64,000 nt of DNA from Dactylis glomerata (GCA_007115705.1 QXEO01000411.1:1860001-1924000), one strand, 5' to 3'. Shown: positions 34,224 through 46,135, numbered from the stretch's first letter. The notes: generated by a model from the letters alone, not told the origin. A program made the numbers and translations.

Positions 34224-37143
34224 TTCGCAATTTTCTGCGTCTAGCTCAAAGGCGTTAAAGAAAAGCACTCTTGGGAGATAACCCATTGTTTTCTTTTCAG
34301 TAATTTTTCTTTTATTTGAGTCTTGGAAGTCATTACTACTGTAATTACCGCTCCTTATCTTGTTTATTTCGTTTTTGTGCCAAGAGAAGCCTCTAATTTG
34401 AGTGAGGTAAAGATTTGGGGATGTTGCTGTCCTGAAACTGTTTTCGGTGCTGCACCGTAAAAAATCGTGAAAATTCTCTGTTTATCTTTTGGACCTGCGA
34501 TTTCTTGTGCATATGCCCCAGGTTATATCCAAACTTTTCTAAGTTGACCACTTTTTTATTTGAGCAACAGAAAATCCCTAAAAAATTCGACCTTTGTCAG
34601 CTGTTCAGTTTTGACAGATTTCTGCCAATATTTGTGTTTGCCACTTTATCGCTTTCTTTTGAGTTCTTTTGATCACGGAACTTTTTGGGAAGTTGCTACA
34701 GTAGTATTTGCTATATATGTGGTGGTTTTGAGTTGAAACCTGAAGCAAATAGAGGATTGATTATATGTTATGCTTGCACTAATGTTGCTAATAGATTTGT
34801 GTTTAGTTTTGTATGAAGGAAGTTTTCAAGTGTAGGGATTGGAGAATGATGAGATGAGTTGAAGAATGGACAAAAGCTCAAGCTTGGGGATGCCCATGCA
34901 TCACCCCAAAAAATATCCAAGAAGTACAAGCGTCAAAGCTTGGGGATGCCCCCGAGGCACCCCTTCTTCATCGGCAAAAATCAGGTCACCTTTCAAAACA
35001 CTATATTTTTATTGCTTCATGCACTATGTGTTTTTCTTGGAGCGTCAGTTGTTTTAGTTTTATTAGTTAGTTTAGTTTGTTTGTTTGCTGCAATAAATGG
35101 TTGGACCCCAACAAATTTCCTTTGGAGGAGATGTACTCGTTTTCATTTGCAAAGAACGCTCAGTTTTTCACTCTTATCGTTCATCGATGCGTTCTTCTTT
35201 TTTTGCTACTGCTTTTGGTTTTTGTTTTCGCCTTGATTTGCATTCAGATCTTGTCATATCTTTTCATCAAGGTGCATTTTTGCCTCTGATCTTTATTGGT
35301 TTTCATCAAAAGAGGTGTTTATAAAAGTTTCAAATGGTGTTGGAAAAGAGAAAAAGCTTTGTGCAAAATAGTGGTACAAGAAGGAGCTTGTGTAGACTGC
35401 GGCTTAGGCTTTTTCATGTCATGCTTGATGTCTTTTTGATAGTATGCTTAGTGGTTTTGCTGTAGCATGACTTGTCTCAAATAACTGAGATTGCTTAATG
35501 AGCCTTTGAAAAAATCATGCGTTGTTTTTATTGTATGGAAGCATTATTTTGGTTTTCTCCTTGATGCTTTATTTGGGTTGACTTGGCGCATGCTCACACA
35601 TGTTAGACTCTTACAAAGTCGCCAATAGCCTTCATGATCATTTAGTTTTTGACTTTTGATGCCATCTTATGCTTCCTTTAATGTCGCTTTGTCGCTCTGC
35701 ATGATTATGGCCATTACTGCTCTCTTAGTTGGTCGCTCCCAGTCTTTTGCTAGCCCTCGCCTTGTACTGAGTATGAGCTCTACTCGTGCATCCAACTCCT
35801 AAAAGCCAAAGTTTTCCAAAGTGTCCACCATACATACCTACTAGCAATTTGCTATTCCAAGTAAATTTGACTTGCTTTTATTTTCTCTTCAAATTAAACT
35901 CTTACCAGTGTTATGCGAAATTCGGTCAGTAAAGCTCTCACGAACCGGAAGGCACACTTTACTTTTTCCTGTTCTTAAAAATTTGACATTGTGGTCTCTT
36001 ATGTTGAGTTGTTATGCTTGCAAGTTGTAAGTTGGATTCTAGCCCATCCATGTTGTCATGGGGCAAGCTTTCAACATTGCACTTCTTATTTGAGTTGATA
36101 TCGTGATCTTTTGTTTATGGATGCCCGCGGTGTGAAATGAGTTGGGAATCTTGTGGGGATCATGGAGTTTGTATATGTGATAGGGAAACGCCGGGCCGCC
36201 AATCTAAGCCATGCATAATTCATGGTGGAAATTTGCAGCATACCCATGGTGAACATTCGACGACGCATCTCACAATAAAAAGCTAAACAAAAGGCAAATA
36301 AAAGAGATGTCGAGGTGTTCATTGTCTGCTTGTCCTGTCATTTTGGTGTGGGCTTGTTCCATGTCATCGGGCACGGAGGTACCCCATTGGCGGTTCTCAA
36401 TGATATGCATATACTTACAATGACAAGAGCCTTGCTTGGGACTCTAAGTAAAGTAGCATGAGGTTTGGGTACTCGTATTCACGGGGCACGAGGTTTTCAA
36501 CTTATGATTTGTCAAGCATATGCATCATAATTGTTCTCGCATTAACTTTAACCATTCAAGATGCTTATGATGGGGGCAATGAGAGCTCAAAGCCGGTAAG
36601 TACCATAATTTTTGAAGGTTATAAAACTTGCAATCACTGCTTCCCTCTGCGAAGGGCCTTTCTTTTACTTTTATGTTGAGTCACCACCTTCTTTCTTTAT
36701 GCACCATTAAGAGAGCATAGTTGTCATTCTTAGTGTGATATGCATTGTCCCAAAGTTCATTGATTGATTCATATTGTTGGTTTCACTTGTTCTTAAATTA
36801 TTTGTATCTAGTCGCCCTCTTAAACTTTAAGGTGTCATATGCATTTATGTTTTGCTCTCTTTGAAGGACAAGCTGAAAACCTTTTGTATGTTTTTCCTTA
36901 TGATTTGAACACACGTTTGACTTTCATTGTTTCATTTTCATGATCTTTTGTTTGTGTTCATTTGCATCTTTACAACATGGTTGCTAAGTTTCATATTGTC
37001 ATGATTATATCTTCATGCCCATGTTTTAAGTTCTTATGATCCCAGCTCACGAATGCTTACATATATGATCAAGATTGTGTAGGTGCATGTCACCTCAAAA
37101 ATTATTCTTTTGTTATCACTTACCTACTCGAGGACGAGCAGGA
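34224..37143 (+). other. 3' internal non-coding region with serial hairpins
   Basis: Just after the stop come GTCTAGCTCAAAGGC (a small stem) and CTTGGGAGATAACCCA (a second stem). At 34879-34964 the motif GCTTGGGGATGCC occurs twice, each able to pair with a nearby C-rich run. From 34224 to about 35880 the sequence matches 62127-63770 closely; after that it diverges and then matches 23065-23120 near 36630. Small ORFs here look accidental. Confidence 0.7.
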
Positions 37144-37161
37144 GTTAAGCTTGGGGATGCT
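37144..37161 (+). other. 3' polypurine tract
   Basis: GTTAAGCTTGGGGATGCT directly precedes the 3' LTR. It is nearly the same as the two internal GCTTGGGGATGCC motifs at 34879 and 34935. Confidence 0.82.
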
Positions 37162-38843
37162 TGATACGTCTCAAACGTATCTATAATTTTTGATGCTCCA
37201 TGCTTGTTTTTACACCATTTGCCTATTGTTTCGTTACACTTAGTGGCACTTTTATGCATTTTCCGGAACTAACCTATTAACAAGTTGCCACAGTGCCAGT
37301 TTCCTGTTTTCTGCTATTTTTGTGTTTCAGAAATGATACACAGGAAATATTCTCAGAATTGGACGAAACAAGTTCCTGAAGTCTTATTTTACCCAGAAGC
37401 TTCCAGAGATCCGAAGAGGAGTAGGAGGTGGGCCACCAGGGGCCCACACGCACAGGTGGCACGGCCAGCCCCTAGCCCGCGCCACCGTGGTGTGAGGCCA
37501 CCTGGCCCCACTTCTGACATCGCCCCTTCGCCTATAAAGACCCCCCGACGGAAAAAACCTAAGTACCCGATCAGTTTTCCAGAACACATCGCGATCCGCC
37601 GCCGCCGTCGACCCGAAGATCGGGAGGGTCCAGAAGCTCTTCCCGGCACCCTGTCGGAGAGGGGAATCACCACCGGAGGTCTTCTTCATCGCCATGCTTG
37701 CCTCCGGAGTGATGAGTGAGTAGTCTACCTTGGACTATGGGTCCATAGCAATAGCTAGATGGTTGTCTTCTCCACCATGTGCTTCATGTTTAGATCTCAT
37801 GAGCTGCCCTACATGATTGAGATCACCGTTATGTAATTCTACATGTTTGGTTTGTTGGGATCCGATGAATATTGGTGTTTATGATTAAGTTGCTGTACTG
37901 AATATTATCTTTTGTTATCTCTATGTTGTTTATGATCTTGCATGCTCTCCGTTGTTAGTAGCTATCTTGGCCGAGTAGTTGCTAGTGACTCCAAGAGGGG
38001 GTATTTATGCTCGATAGTGGGTTCATGCCTCTATTTCACCTGGGGGAGTGACAGAAACCTCTAAGGTGGTAGAGGTGCTGTTGCTACTAGGAAGAAAACA
38101 ACATTCATATGCTCAAGGGCATATGCTTTGTTTATATTACACACTTTGCTTAATGCAATTATCTGTTGTTCGCAACTTAATACTTTTGGGGTGTTCGGAT
38201 TGATATCCCCGGGGGTGGATTATTAGTCATAGATGCAGTTGGATGGCGGTCTATGTATTTTGTTGTAATGCCCAGAGTAAATCTCATAGTGATCTTCTTG
38301 ACATATCACGTTATCTTTATTCTATCAATTGCCCAACTGTAATTTGTTTACCCAGCATGTGTTATTTTATCTATGGAGAGACACCACTAGTGAACTGTGG
38401 ACCCCGGTCCTATTTCCATCATATTGCTATCACCTGTTTACTTTCTCGTACTGTTTATTTTATTCGCATACTATATTGTTTTCCACTCGATACACTCATA
38501 ACCTTTGTTTCAAGCAAACCGGTGAGATTGACAACCTCATCGTAAGTTGGGAGCAAAGTATTTGTTTGTGTGTGTGCAGGTTCCACGTTGCAGCTAGCAA
38601 GCAAAGCTTGGACGAGGCGCCAGTTGTCCGCTGCTGTCGCAAACTAGCAAGCATCACCTTCAGTCGTCATTGTCTCTCCTCTCCTGACCGACATTAAACC
38701 TTGGTTTCATAATTGAGGGAAAACCAGCTGCTATACTCATCACACCTTCCTCTTGGGGTTCCCAACGGGCTGGTCATTCACCACGCACAACGATTGCTGC
38801 TGGGGGACGAAGAAGAATAATCTCCTTCATCAACAAGCCATCA
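37162..38843 (+). repeat. 3' LTR of the 7.1-kb non-autonomous Gypsy
   Basis: This 1682-bp copy of 31772-33454 is followed by TAATG. Its GC palindrome (37455-37486) carries two substitutions (GGCACGG, CTAGCC) that weaken the stem. Confidence 0.9.
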
Positions 38844-38848
38844 TAATG

Positions 38849-39534
38849 CATTCATAATCATAATTTATACCTGACTTCCTACCTTTGTCTTTTTTCCATC
38901 CTTCAACATTTTCTTGGATATGATCAAGAAGTTTCCACTTAGCATCTTCTTTCATATGGGTAAATGATCCAAAACAGGAAGCATCCAAAAATTCCTTTTC
39001 ATGAAGAGTAAGCCTCGCATAAAAGTTATCAATAACAATATTACTACGGAGCTCATGAATGGGACATTTGAGCATTAGTAACTTCAATCTCCCCCACGTT
39101 TGGGCAATACTCTCTCCATCATGAGGCCAAAAGTTATATATTCGATTACGATCTTTATGAATTTCACTCGGAGGATAAAACTTGGAATAAAAGAGGGGTA
39201 TAATTTCCTCCCAAGCAATAGATGGACCATCTTTCAGCAGCCGATACCACTCCTCAGCTCTGCCTTTCAGTGATAAAGAGAATAGCTTCCTCTTGACCTG
39301 GCTCGGTGAAATACCTGCACACTTGAACAACTCGCATAATTCATGTATAAAGAGTAAGTGATCACCCGGATGGACAGTTCCATCTCCTGAATAGCAGTTA
39401 TCCATAACACGTTCAACAATTTTCATAGGTATTTTAAAAGGATCTAATTGAGTAGGAGGTGGTTGTGGTTCATCCACATCCGCAACAGTGGTAGTAGTTT
39501 TCCCGAATAGGAACCCAAATGGAGAACTCTCCAT
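38849..39534 (-). pseudogene. Gag N-terminal part of the minus Gypsy element
   Basis: ATG at 39534 (MESSPFGFLFGK) opens a frame with a retrotransposon gag domain: LKGRAEEWYRLLKDGPSIAW, then FYSKFYPPSEIHK and FYARLTLHEKEFLDAS. The frame itself is clean to the TAATG site and continues at 31771. It counts as a pseudogene because of the insertion and the dead pol. Confidence 0.85.
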
Positions 39535-39626
39535 AGCAAAATAAAATAAAAATAAAAGACAGAAATAAAAACAATACTCACAGCGACGGTTACCTTTACC
39601 AATTCCACTCTTCAATAGCGCTTCAC

Positions 39627-39644
39627 TCCCCGGCAACAGCGCCA
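39627..39644 (-). other. Primer binding site of the minus Gypsy element
   Basis: The minus strand reads TGGCGCTGTTGCCGGGGA, one base different from the tRNA-Asp complement in the other elements. Confidence 0.8.
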
Positions 39645-39655
39645 GAAAATAGTCT

Positions 39656-41173
39656 TGATGACCCACAAGTATAGGGGGTGTATCGTAGTACTTTCGATAA
39701 ATAAGAGTGTCAAACCCAACAAGGAGCAGAAGGTGTTGACAAGTGGTTTTGATCAAGGATTCACTGTAAATACTAGAAAACGGGTTTTCAGGGGTATTTG
39801 GTAATGCAAATAAATAAAGTGCGAGTAAATAAAAGATAGTAGTAATAATTGCAGCAAGTGGCCCAATCCTTTTTTGAGCAAAGGACAAGCTGGTTGTGTA
39901 ACTTATGATGACCAAATGTTCTCGAGGACACATGGGAGTTTTTGTCAAGAGCTTTCGCTTCATGCTGCTAAGTAATCTTTACTGGTTTGATAAGTGTTAT
40001 GGGGGTGAACCTGTGCTAGCGCACTACCCTTACTAGGATAAATACACACTTGTGATTATACCCCTTGCAAGCATCCGCAAATACAAGAAAGTAATTAAGA
40101 GAAATCTAACCACAGCCTTAAACTATAAGATCCTACGCTCCCTAGTGCAATGGTTTCCTAACGGAGGTTTAGGTTTCTGTCACTTTAGCAACCCCACAAT
40201 TAGTAGCCAAATACACAATGCATCTCACTAGGCCCATAAATGGTGAAGTATCATGTAGTCGACGTTCACATGACACCACTAGTGAAATAGCACCACAACA
40301 AATAAATATCAAACCAGTAAATATTACTTAACATAATTCCACTACTAACATCTTGACTTCTCCCATGTCCTCAAGAACTAAACGAACTACTCACAAGACA
40401 TCATATGGATCATGATCAGAGGTGAAATAATGGTAAATAACAATCTGAACATAAACCTTAATTCAACAGTTCCACTCAATAGCATCAACCACAAGAGTAG
40501 TCAACACCGGGAAAGTTTCCCCTAAGAATTTAACAAGATTCAACTCAAGATGTTACAGCGGGATGGTGTAGTGATGGAGGAGATGAAGGTGCTGGTGATG
40601 GAGATGACGATGATGATGATCCCGATGAAGTCCAGTGCGATGGTGATGACGATGGCGATGATCTCCCCTCTTCAGGAAGGAATTTCCCCGGCAGATTCCT
40701 GCTTGCCGGAGAGCTTTTCTCTCTCTGGTGTTTTTCTGCCCCGCAGAGGTGACGGTGTCTATCTCTGAGCCCCCCCATGACTTAGGTTTTTGGGGATGAT
40801 GAAATACGCGAAGGGGTGATGGCAGAAGTGGGCCAGGGTGGCCTCACCACAGGCCAACATGGCCAGGGGTGGGCCCGCGCCCCATGGTGGTGAGCCCGCC
40901 CTGTTGCTCCTCTCGCCTTCTCCTTCTGGCTTCTTCAGTCTTCTGGTGAAATATAATTTCCTGGTATTTTTCTGGAATTTCCTGATCTTCCGAAATATGG
41001 TGTCTTGATGGTCCTTTTTCCAGCAGAATCCTGACTCCGACAGCAAATCCTCCAATGATCATCAAACATGTAAAAATAGAGGAAACAACATAAGTATCAT
41101 CTCTAAATGTGAAATATATCAATGAATAATAGTAAATTATGATACAAAATAGTGATGCAAAATGGACGTATCA
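39656..41173 (-). repeat. 5' LTR of the minus Gypsy element
   Basis: On the minus strand it starts TGATACGTCCATTTTGC at 41173 and ends GTGGGTCATCA at 39656 (1518 bp). It carries a diverged GC motif (about 40850-40900) and a degenerate TATA position. Its outer flank GTCAC (41174-41178) is part of the 328-bp satellite, so the element inserted into that array. Confidence 0.85.
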
Positions 41174-44100
41174 GTCACACCTCTGAGATAGCTTTACCAC
41201 ACCTATCTCCATATATTATGGCCACATGATAGCTTTGGAGGGGGTTGCTACCCCCGAAGCGCGATGTACGGCGAAACCCTAGCCCGCTGCACCCGCGCGG
41301 TCTACCCCCCTAGGTTTTTCTGGACGGCATCATGTTGGTGGGCTAGTGTGTTCCTTTGGCTTTGGTTAGGTCATATGTATGTGTAAAGCAAAGGTTTTGA
41401 CATGCATAGCCCCCGAAGCCCGGTCTACAGAGAAATCCTAGCCCGTCGCGGTCTACCCCCCTCGATTTTTCAAAGTGTTATCGCATGTGCGCCAACGGGG
41501 TGGTCACAACTTTGAGATAGCCTTACCACACCTATCTCCATATATTATGGCCACATGATAGCTTTGGAGGGGGTTGCTACCCCTGAAGCGCGATGTACGG
41601 CAAAACCCTAGCTCGCTGCACCCGCGCGATCTACCCCCCTAGATTTTTCCGGACGGCATCGCGTCGGTGGGCTAGTGTGTTCCTTTGGATTTGGTTAGGT
41701 CATATGTATGTGTAAAGCAAAGTTTTTGACATGCATAGCCCCCAAAGCCCGGTTACAGAGAAACCCTAGCCCGTCGTGGTCTTCCCCCTTGATTTTTAAA
41801 AGTGTTATCGCATGTGTGCCAATGGGGTGGTCACACCTCTCAGATAGCTCTACCACACCTATCTCCATATATTATTCCCACATGATAGCTTTGGAGGGGG
41901 TTGCTACCCCCGAAGCACGATGTACGGCGAAACCCTAGCCCGCTGCACCTGCGCGGTCTACCCCCCTAGATTTTTCCGGACGGCATCGCGTTGGTGGGCT
42001 AGTGTATTCCTTTGGCTTTGGTTAGGTCATATGTATGTGTAAAGCAAAGGTTTTGACATGCATAGCCCCCGAAGCCCAATCTACAGAGAAATCCTAGCCC
42101 GTCGTGGTCTAACCCCCTCGAATTTTCAAAGTATTATCACATCTGTGCTAACGGGGTGGTCACACCTCTCAGATTGCTCTACCACACCTATCTCCATATA
42201 TTATGGCCACATGATAGCTTTGGAGGGGGTTGCTACCCCCGAAGCGCGATGTACGGCAAAACCCTAGCTCGCTGCACCCGCGCGATCTACCCCCCTAGAT
42301 TTTTCTGCACGGCATCGCGTCGGTGGGCTAGTGTGTTCCTTTGGCTTTGGTTAGGTCATATGTATGTGTAAAGCAAAGTTTTTGACATGCATAGCCCCCG
42401 AAGCCCGGTTACGGAGAAACCCTAGCCCGTCGTGGTCTTCCCCCCTTGATTTTTCAAAGTGTTATCGCATGTGTGCCAATGGGGTGGTCACACCTCTCAG
42501 ATAGCTCTACCACACCTATCTCCATATATTATGGCCACATGATAGCTTTGGAGGGGGTTGCTACCCCCAAAGTGCAATGTACGGCAAAACCCTAGCTCGC
42601 TGCACCCGCGCGATCTACCCCCCCTAGATTTTTCTGGACGGCATCGCGTCGGTGGGCTAGTGTGTTCCTTTGGCTTTGGTTAGGTCATATGTATGTGTAA
42701 AGCAAAGTTTTTGACATGCATAGCCCCCGAAACCCGGTTATGGAGAAACCCTAGCCCGTCGTGGTCTTCCCCCCTTGATTTTTAAAAGTGTTATCGCATG
42801 TGTGCCAATGGGGTGGTCACACCTCTGAGATAGCTTTACCACACCTATCTCCATATATTATGCCCACATGATAGCTTTGGAGGGTTTGCTACCCCCGAAG
42901 CGCGATGTACGGCGAAACCCTAGCCCACTACACCCGCGCGGTGTACCCCCTAGATTTTTGTGGACGGCATCGTGTCGGTGGGCTAGTGTGTTCCTTTTGC
43001 TTTGGTTAGGTCATATGTCTATGTAAAGCAAATGTTTTGACATGCATAACCCCTGAAGCCCGGTCTACGGAGAAATCCTAGCCCGTCGCGGTCTACCCCC
43101 CTCGATTTTTCAAAGTGTTATCGCATGTGTGCCAACGGGGTGGTCACACCTCTGAGATAGCTTTACCTCACCTATCTCCATATATTATGGCCACATGATA
43201 GCTTTGGAGGGGGTTGCTACCCCCGAAGCGCGATGTACGGCAAAACCCTAGCCCGCTGCACCCGCGCGGTCTACCCCCCTAGGTTTTTCTGGACGGCATC
43301 ACGTTGGTGGGCTAGTGTGTTCCTTTGGCTTTGGTTAGGTCATATGTATGTGTAAAGCAAAGGTTTTGACATGCATAGCCCCCGAAGCCCGGTCTACACA
43401 GAAATCCTAGCCCGTCGCGGTCTACCCCCCTCGATTTTTCAAAGTGTTATCGCATGTGTGCCAACGGGGTGGTCACACCTCTGAGATAGCTTTACCACAC
43501 CTATCTCCATATATTATGGCCACATGATAGCTTTGGAGGGGGTTGCTACCCCCGAAGCGCGATGTACGGCAAAACCCTAGCTCGCTGCACCCGCGCGATC
43601 TACCCCCCTTAGATTTTTCTGGACGGCATCGCGTCGGTGGGCTAGTGTGTTCCTTTGGCTTTGGTTAGGTCATATGTATGTGTAAAGCAAAGTTTTTGAC
43701 ATGCATAGCCCCCGAAGCCCGGTTACGGAGAAACCCTAGCCCGTCGTGGTCTTCCCCCTTGATTTTTCAAAGTGTTATCACATGTGTGCCAATGGGGTGG
43801 TCACACCTCTCAGATAGCTCTACCACACCTATCTCCATATATTATGCCCACATGATAGCTTTGGAGGGGTTTGCTACCCCTGAAGCACGATGTACGGTGA
43901 AACCCTAGCCCGCTGCACTCGCGCGGTCTACCGCCCTAGATTTTTCTGGAGGGTATCGCGTCAGTGGGCTAGTTTGTTCCTTTGCCTTTGGTTAGGTCAT
44001 ATGTATGTGTAAAGCAAAGGTTTTGACATGCATAGCCCCCGAAGCCCGGTTATGGAGAAACCGTAGCCCGTCGTGGTCTACCCCCTCGATTTTTCAAAGT

Positions 44101-44483
44101 GTTATCGCATGTGTCCAACGGGGTGGTCACACCTCTCAGATAGCTCTACCACACCTATATCCATATATTCTGGCCACATGATAGCTTTGGAGGGGGTTGC
44201 TACCTCTGAAGCGCGATGTACGGCGAAACCCTAGCCCGCTGCACCCGCACGGTCTACCCTCCTAGATTATTCCGGACGACATCGCATCGGTGGGCTAGTG
44301 TGTTCCTTTGCCTTTGGTTAGGTCATGTGTATGTGTAAAGCAAAGGTTTTGACATGCATAGCCCCCGAAGCCCAGTTACGGAGACACCCTAGCCCGTCGT
44401 GGTCTTCCCCCCTTGATTTTTCAAAGTATTATCGCATGTGTGCCAATGGGGTGGTCACACCTCTCAGATAGCTGTACCACACC
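41174..44483. repeat. Satellite array, about ten copies of a 328-bp unit
   Basis: The anchor phrase CTATCTCCATATATTATG recurs at spacings of 329, 327, 329, 328, 329, 327, 329, 328 and 326 bases. Two variant classes can be read. Type A has GGCGAAACCCTAGCCCGC and CGCGGTCTACC; type B has GGCAAAACCCTAGCTCGC and GCGATCTACC. They often alternate, implying a dimeric unit of about 656 bp. There are no genes. It is interrupted at the left by the minus Gypsy element and joins another repeat at the right. Confidence 0.93.
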
Positions 44484-45928
44484 AAAACGAGAGCTTATAT
44501 GCGTACCCCGGGTGTCTACTATTTATGTGGGGTGTTTTTCCCAGCTTTCGATATCACGTTTCGGTAGCTGCTTCACAAAAAAACCCTATTTCGGCACTCT
44601 GAAAATGGAAAAAGCACCTTTTGTGGGACAAAAAGAAAATTGGCCTCTGTGGCGTTCCTTTACATCCCAAGGGACATGCACGTGTCCGATGTGGCCTCGT
44701 TCTGACAAACTATCCCATGCTCATTGCCGAATCTAGCTCATTTAACATAGAAGTCATGCAACCTCGAACATGATAGGTCATTTCTGTGAAGGGACTTTCT
44801 GGTAAACAATTTTTCTCTAGGTTTGAATTTTTTTCCCGCTTGTAGGTCACATTAAATAACGTCACGCAAAGGTTTTGCATTTTTTCAATTTTTTTTGAAT
44901 TAGTTACGCCCGATTCGGGACCCGCATGAAATGACGGCGCACGAAAACTCGCGCTCACGGCCAGGCGGTGCGGAGTCCCTCTTTTTTCCCTGATGTTTAG
45001 TGAAGAAATGACATGTTGTGGATCCAAAAATGATTTTTACAAAAAATCAGGAGGTTTACTTTTTAGCGCTAAAGTGCAAAACCACCCATGTTCCTAGCGA
45101 AATCGGTAGGAACTTGCGCAAAATTCAAAAATACCTCCGAAGGCTGTGCAACAAAACGAGAGCTGAGATGTGTATCCCCAAGGTGTCTACTATTTATTTG
45201 GGGTGTTTTTCCCAGCTTTCGATATCGCGTTTCGGTAGCTGCTTCACAAAAAAAACCCTATTTCGGCACTCTGAAAATGGAAAAAGCACTTTTTGTGGGA
45301 AGAAATGAAACTCGGCCTCTGTGGCGTTCCTTTACATTCCAAGGGACACGCACGTGTCCGATATGGTCTCGTTCTGACAAACTATGCCATGCTCATGGCC
45401 GAATCTAGCTCATTTAACCTAGAAGTCATGCAACCTTGAACATGACAGGTCATTTCTGTGAAGGGATTTTCTGGTAAACAATTTTTCTCTAGGTTTGAAT
45501 TTTTTTCCCACTTGTAGGTCACATAAAATGATGTCACGCGAAGGTTTTGCATTTTTTCGATTTTTTCTTGAATTAGTTATGCCCAATTCGGGACCCGAAT
45601 GAAATGACGGCGCACGAAAACTCCCGCTCGCGGCCAGGCGGTGCGGCGTCCCCCTTTTTTCCCTGATGTTTAGTGAAGAAATGATATGTTGCAGATTCAA
45701 AAATGATTTTTACAAAAAATCAGGAGGTTTACTTTTTAGCGCTAAAGTGCAAAACCACCCCGGTTCCAGCAAAATTGGCAGAAACTTGCGCAAAATTCAA
45801 AAAATACCTCCGAAGGCTGCACAACAAAATGAGAGCTGATATGTGTATCCCCAAGATGTCTACTATTTATGTTGGGTGTTTTTCCTAGCTTTCAACATCG
45901 CGTTTTGGGAGATCCTTCACAAAAAAAC
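44484..45928. repeat. Second tandem repeat, 672-bp unit, about 2.15 copies
   Basis: The phrase GTCTACTATTTAT recurs at spacings of about 671 and 673 bases, with near-identical sequence between. The unit contains AATGACGGCGCACGAAAACTC and a near-palindrome around CACGCACGTGTCC. It starts at a sharp junction with the 328-bp satellite (CCACACC / AAAACGAGAGC) and is cut off near 45928 by the CACTA end. No coding function. Confidence 0.88.
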
Positions 45929-45960
45929 TTGTTTGAAACTACAAAAAATAAAAAAATTCG

Positions 45961-46135
45961 TTGCCGTGCAGGCGACGCACGGCAAAGGGGTAGGCGCACG
46001 GCAAAGAACCTTTGCCGTTCCAAGGCGCACGGCAAAGAAAACGCAGCAAGGCAAAGGTGCACTTGCCGCACGGCAAAGAACGGGCGCACGGCAAAGGCTC
46101 TTTGCCGCACGGCAAAGAACGCCGCACGGCAAAGA
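45961..46135. repeat. CACTA left subterminal repeats
   Basis: About ten copies of CACGGCAAAG or its complement TTTGCCG occur in 175 bases, mostly in forward orientation. In En/Spm such repeats bind the TnpA-type protein and affect excision and expression. Confidence 0.85.

Larger units (their letters stand above)
31772..38843 (+). mobile_element. Non-autonomous Gypsy element, 7.1 kb, with a single short ORF
   Basis: LTRs 31772-33454 and 37162-38843 and the duplication TAATG (31767-31771 and 38844-38848) define it. The interior (3.7 kb) has the tRNA-Asp primer site, a 194-codon ORF, and about 2.9 kb of structured non-coding DNA ending in a polypurine tract. No gag or pol domains are present, so all proteins for replication must come from elsewhere. 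I count about a dozen LTR differences in the first 600 bases, many of C to T or G to A type. Confidence 0.9.
26215..41173 (-). mobile_element. Decayed minus-strand Athila-lineage Gypsy element with full pol (left limit uncertain)
   Basis: On the minus strand the order is 5' LTR (41173-39656), a tRNA-Asp primer site with one mismatch, gag, protease, RT, RNase H, integrase, an internal promoter-like module and a second ORF. It is the only pol-bearing element in the window. A non-autonomous Gypsy is inserted in gag (31772-38843). At least four frame disruptions kill it. A matching 3' LTR is absent: the LTR at 1986-3648 belongs to a different family, so the left part may be a fusion of two elements. 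Confidence 0.8.

Noticed and set aside
1986..41173. A single minus-strand element bounded by the LTRs at 1986-3648 and 39656-41173
   Set aside because: The two LTRs share no sequence beyond the TGAT start, and only the right one is flanked by satellite.
41174..44483. Regular repeats considered as a CRISPR-like array
   Set aside because: The repeats are 328 bp with no unique spacers, in a plant genome; this is a satellite.
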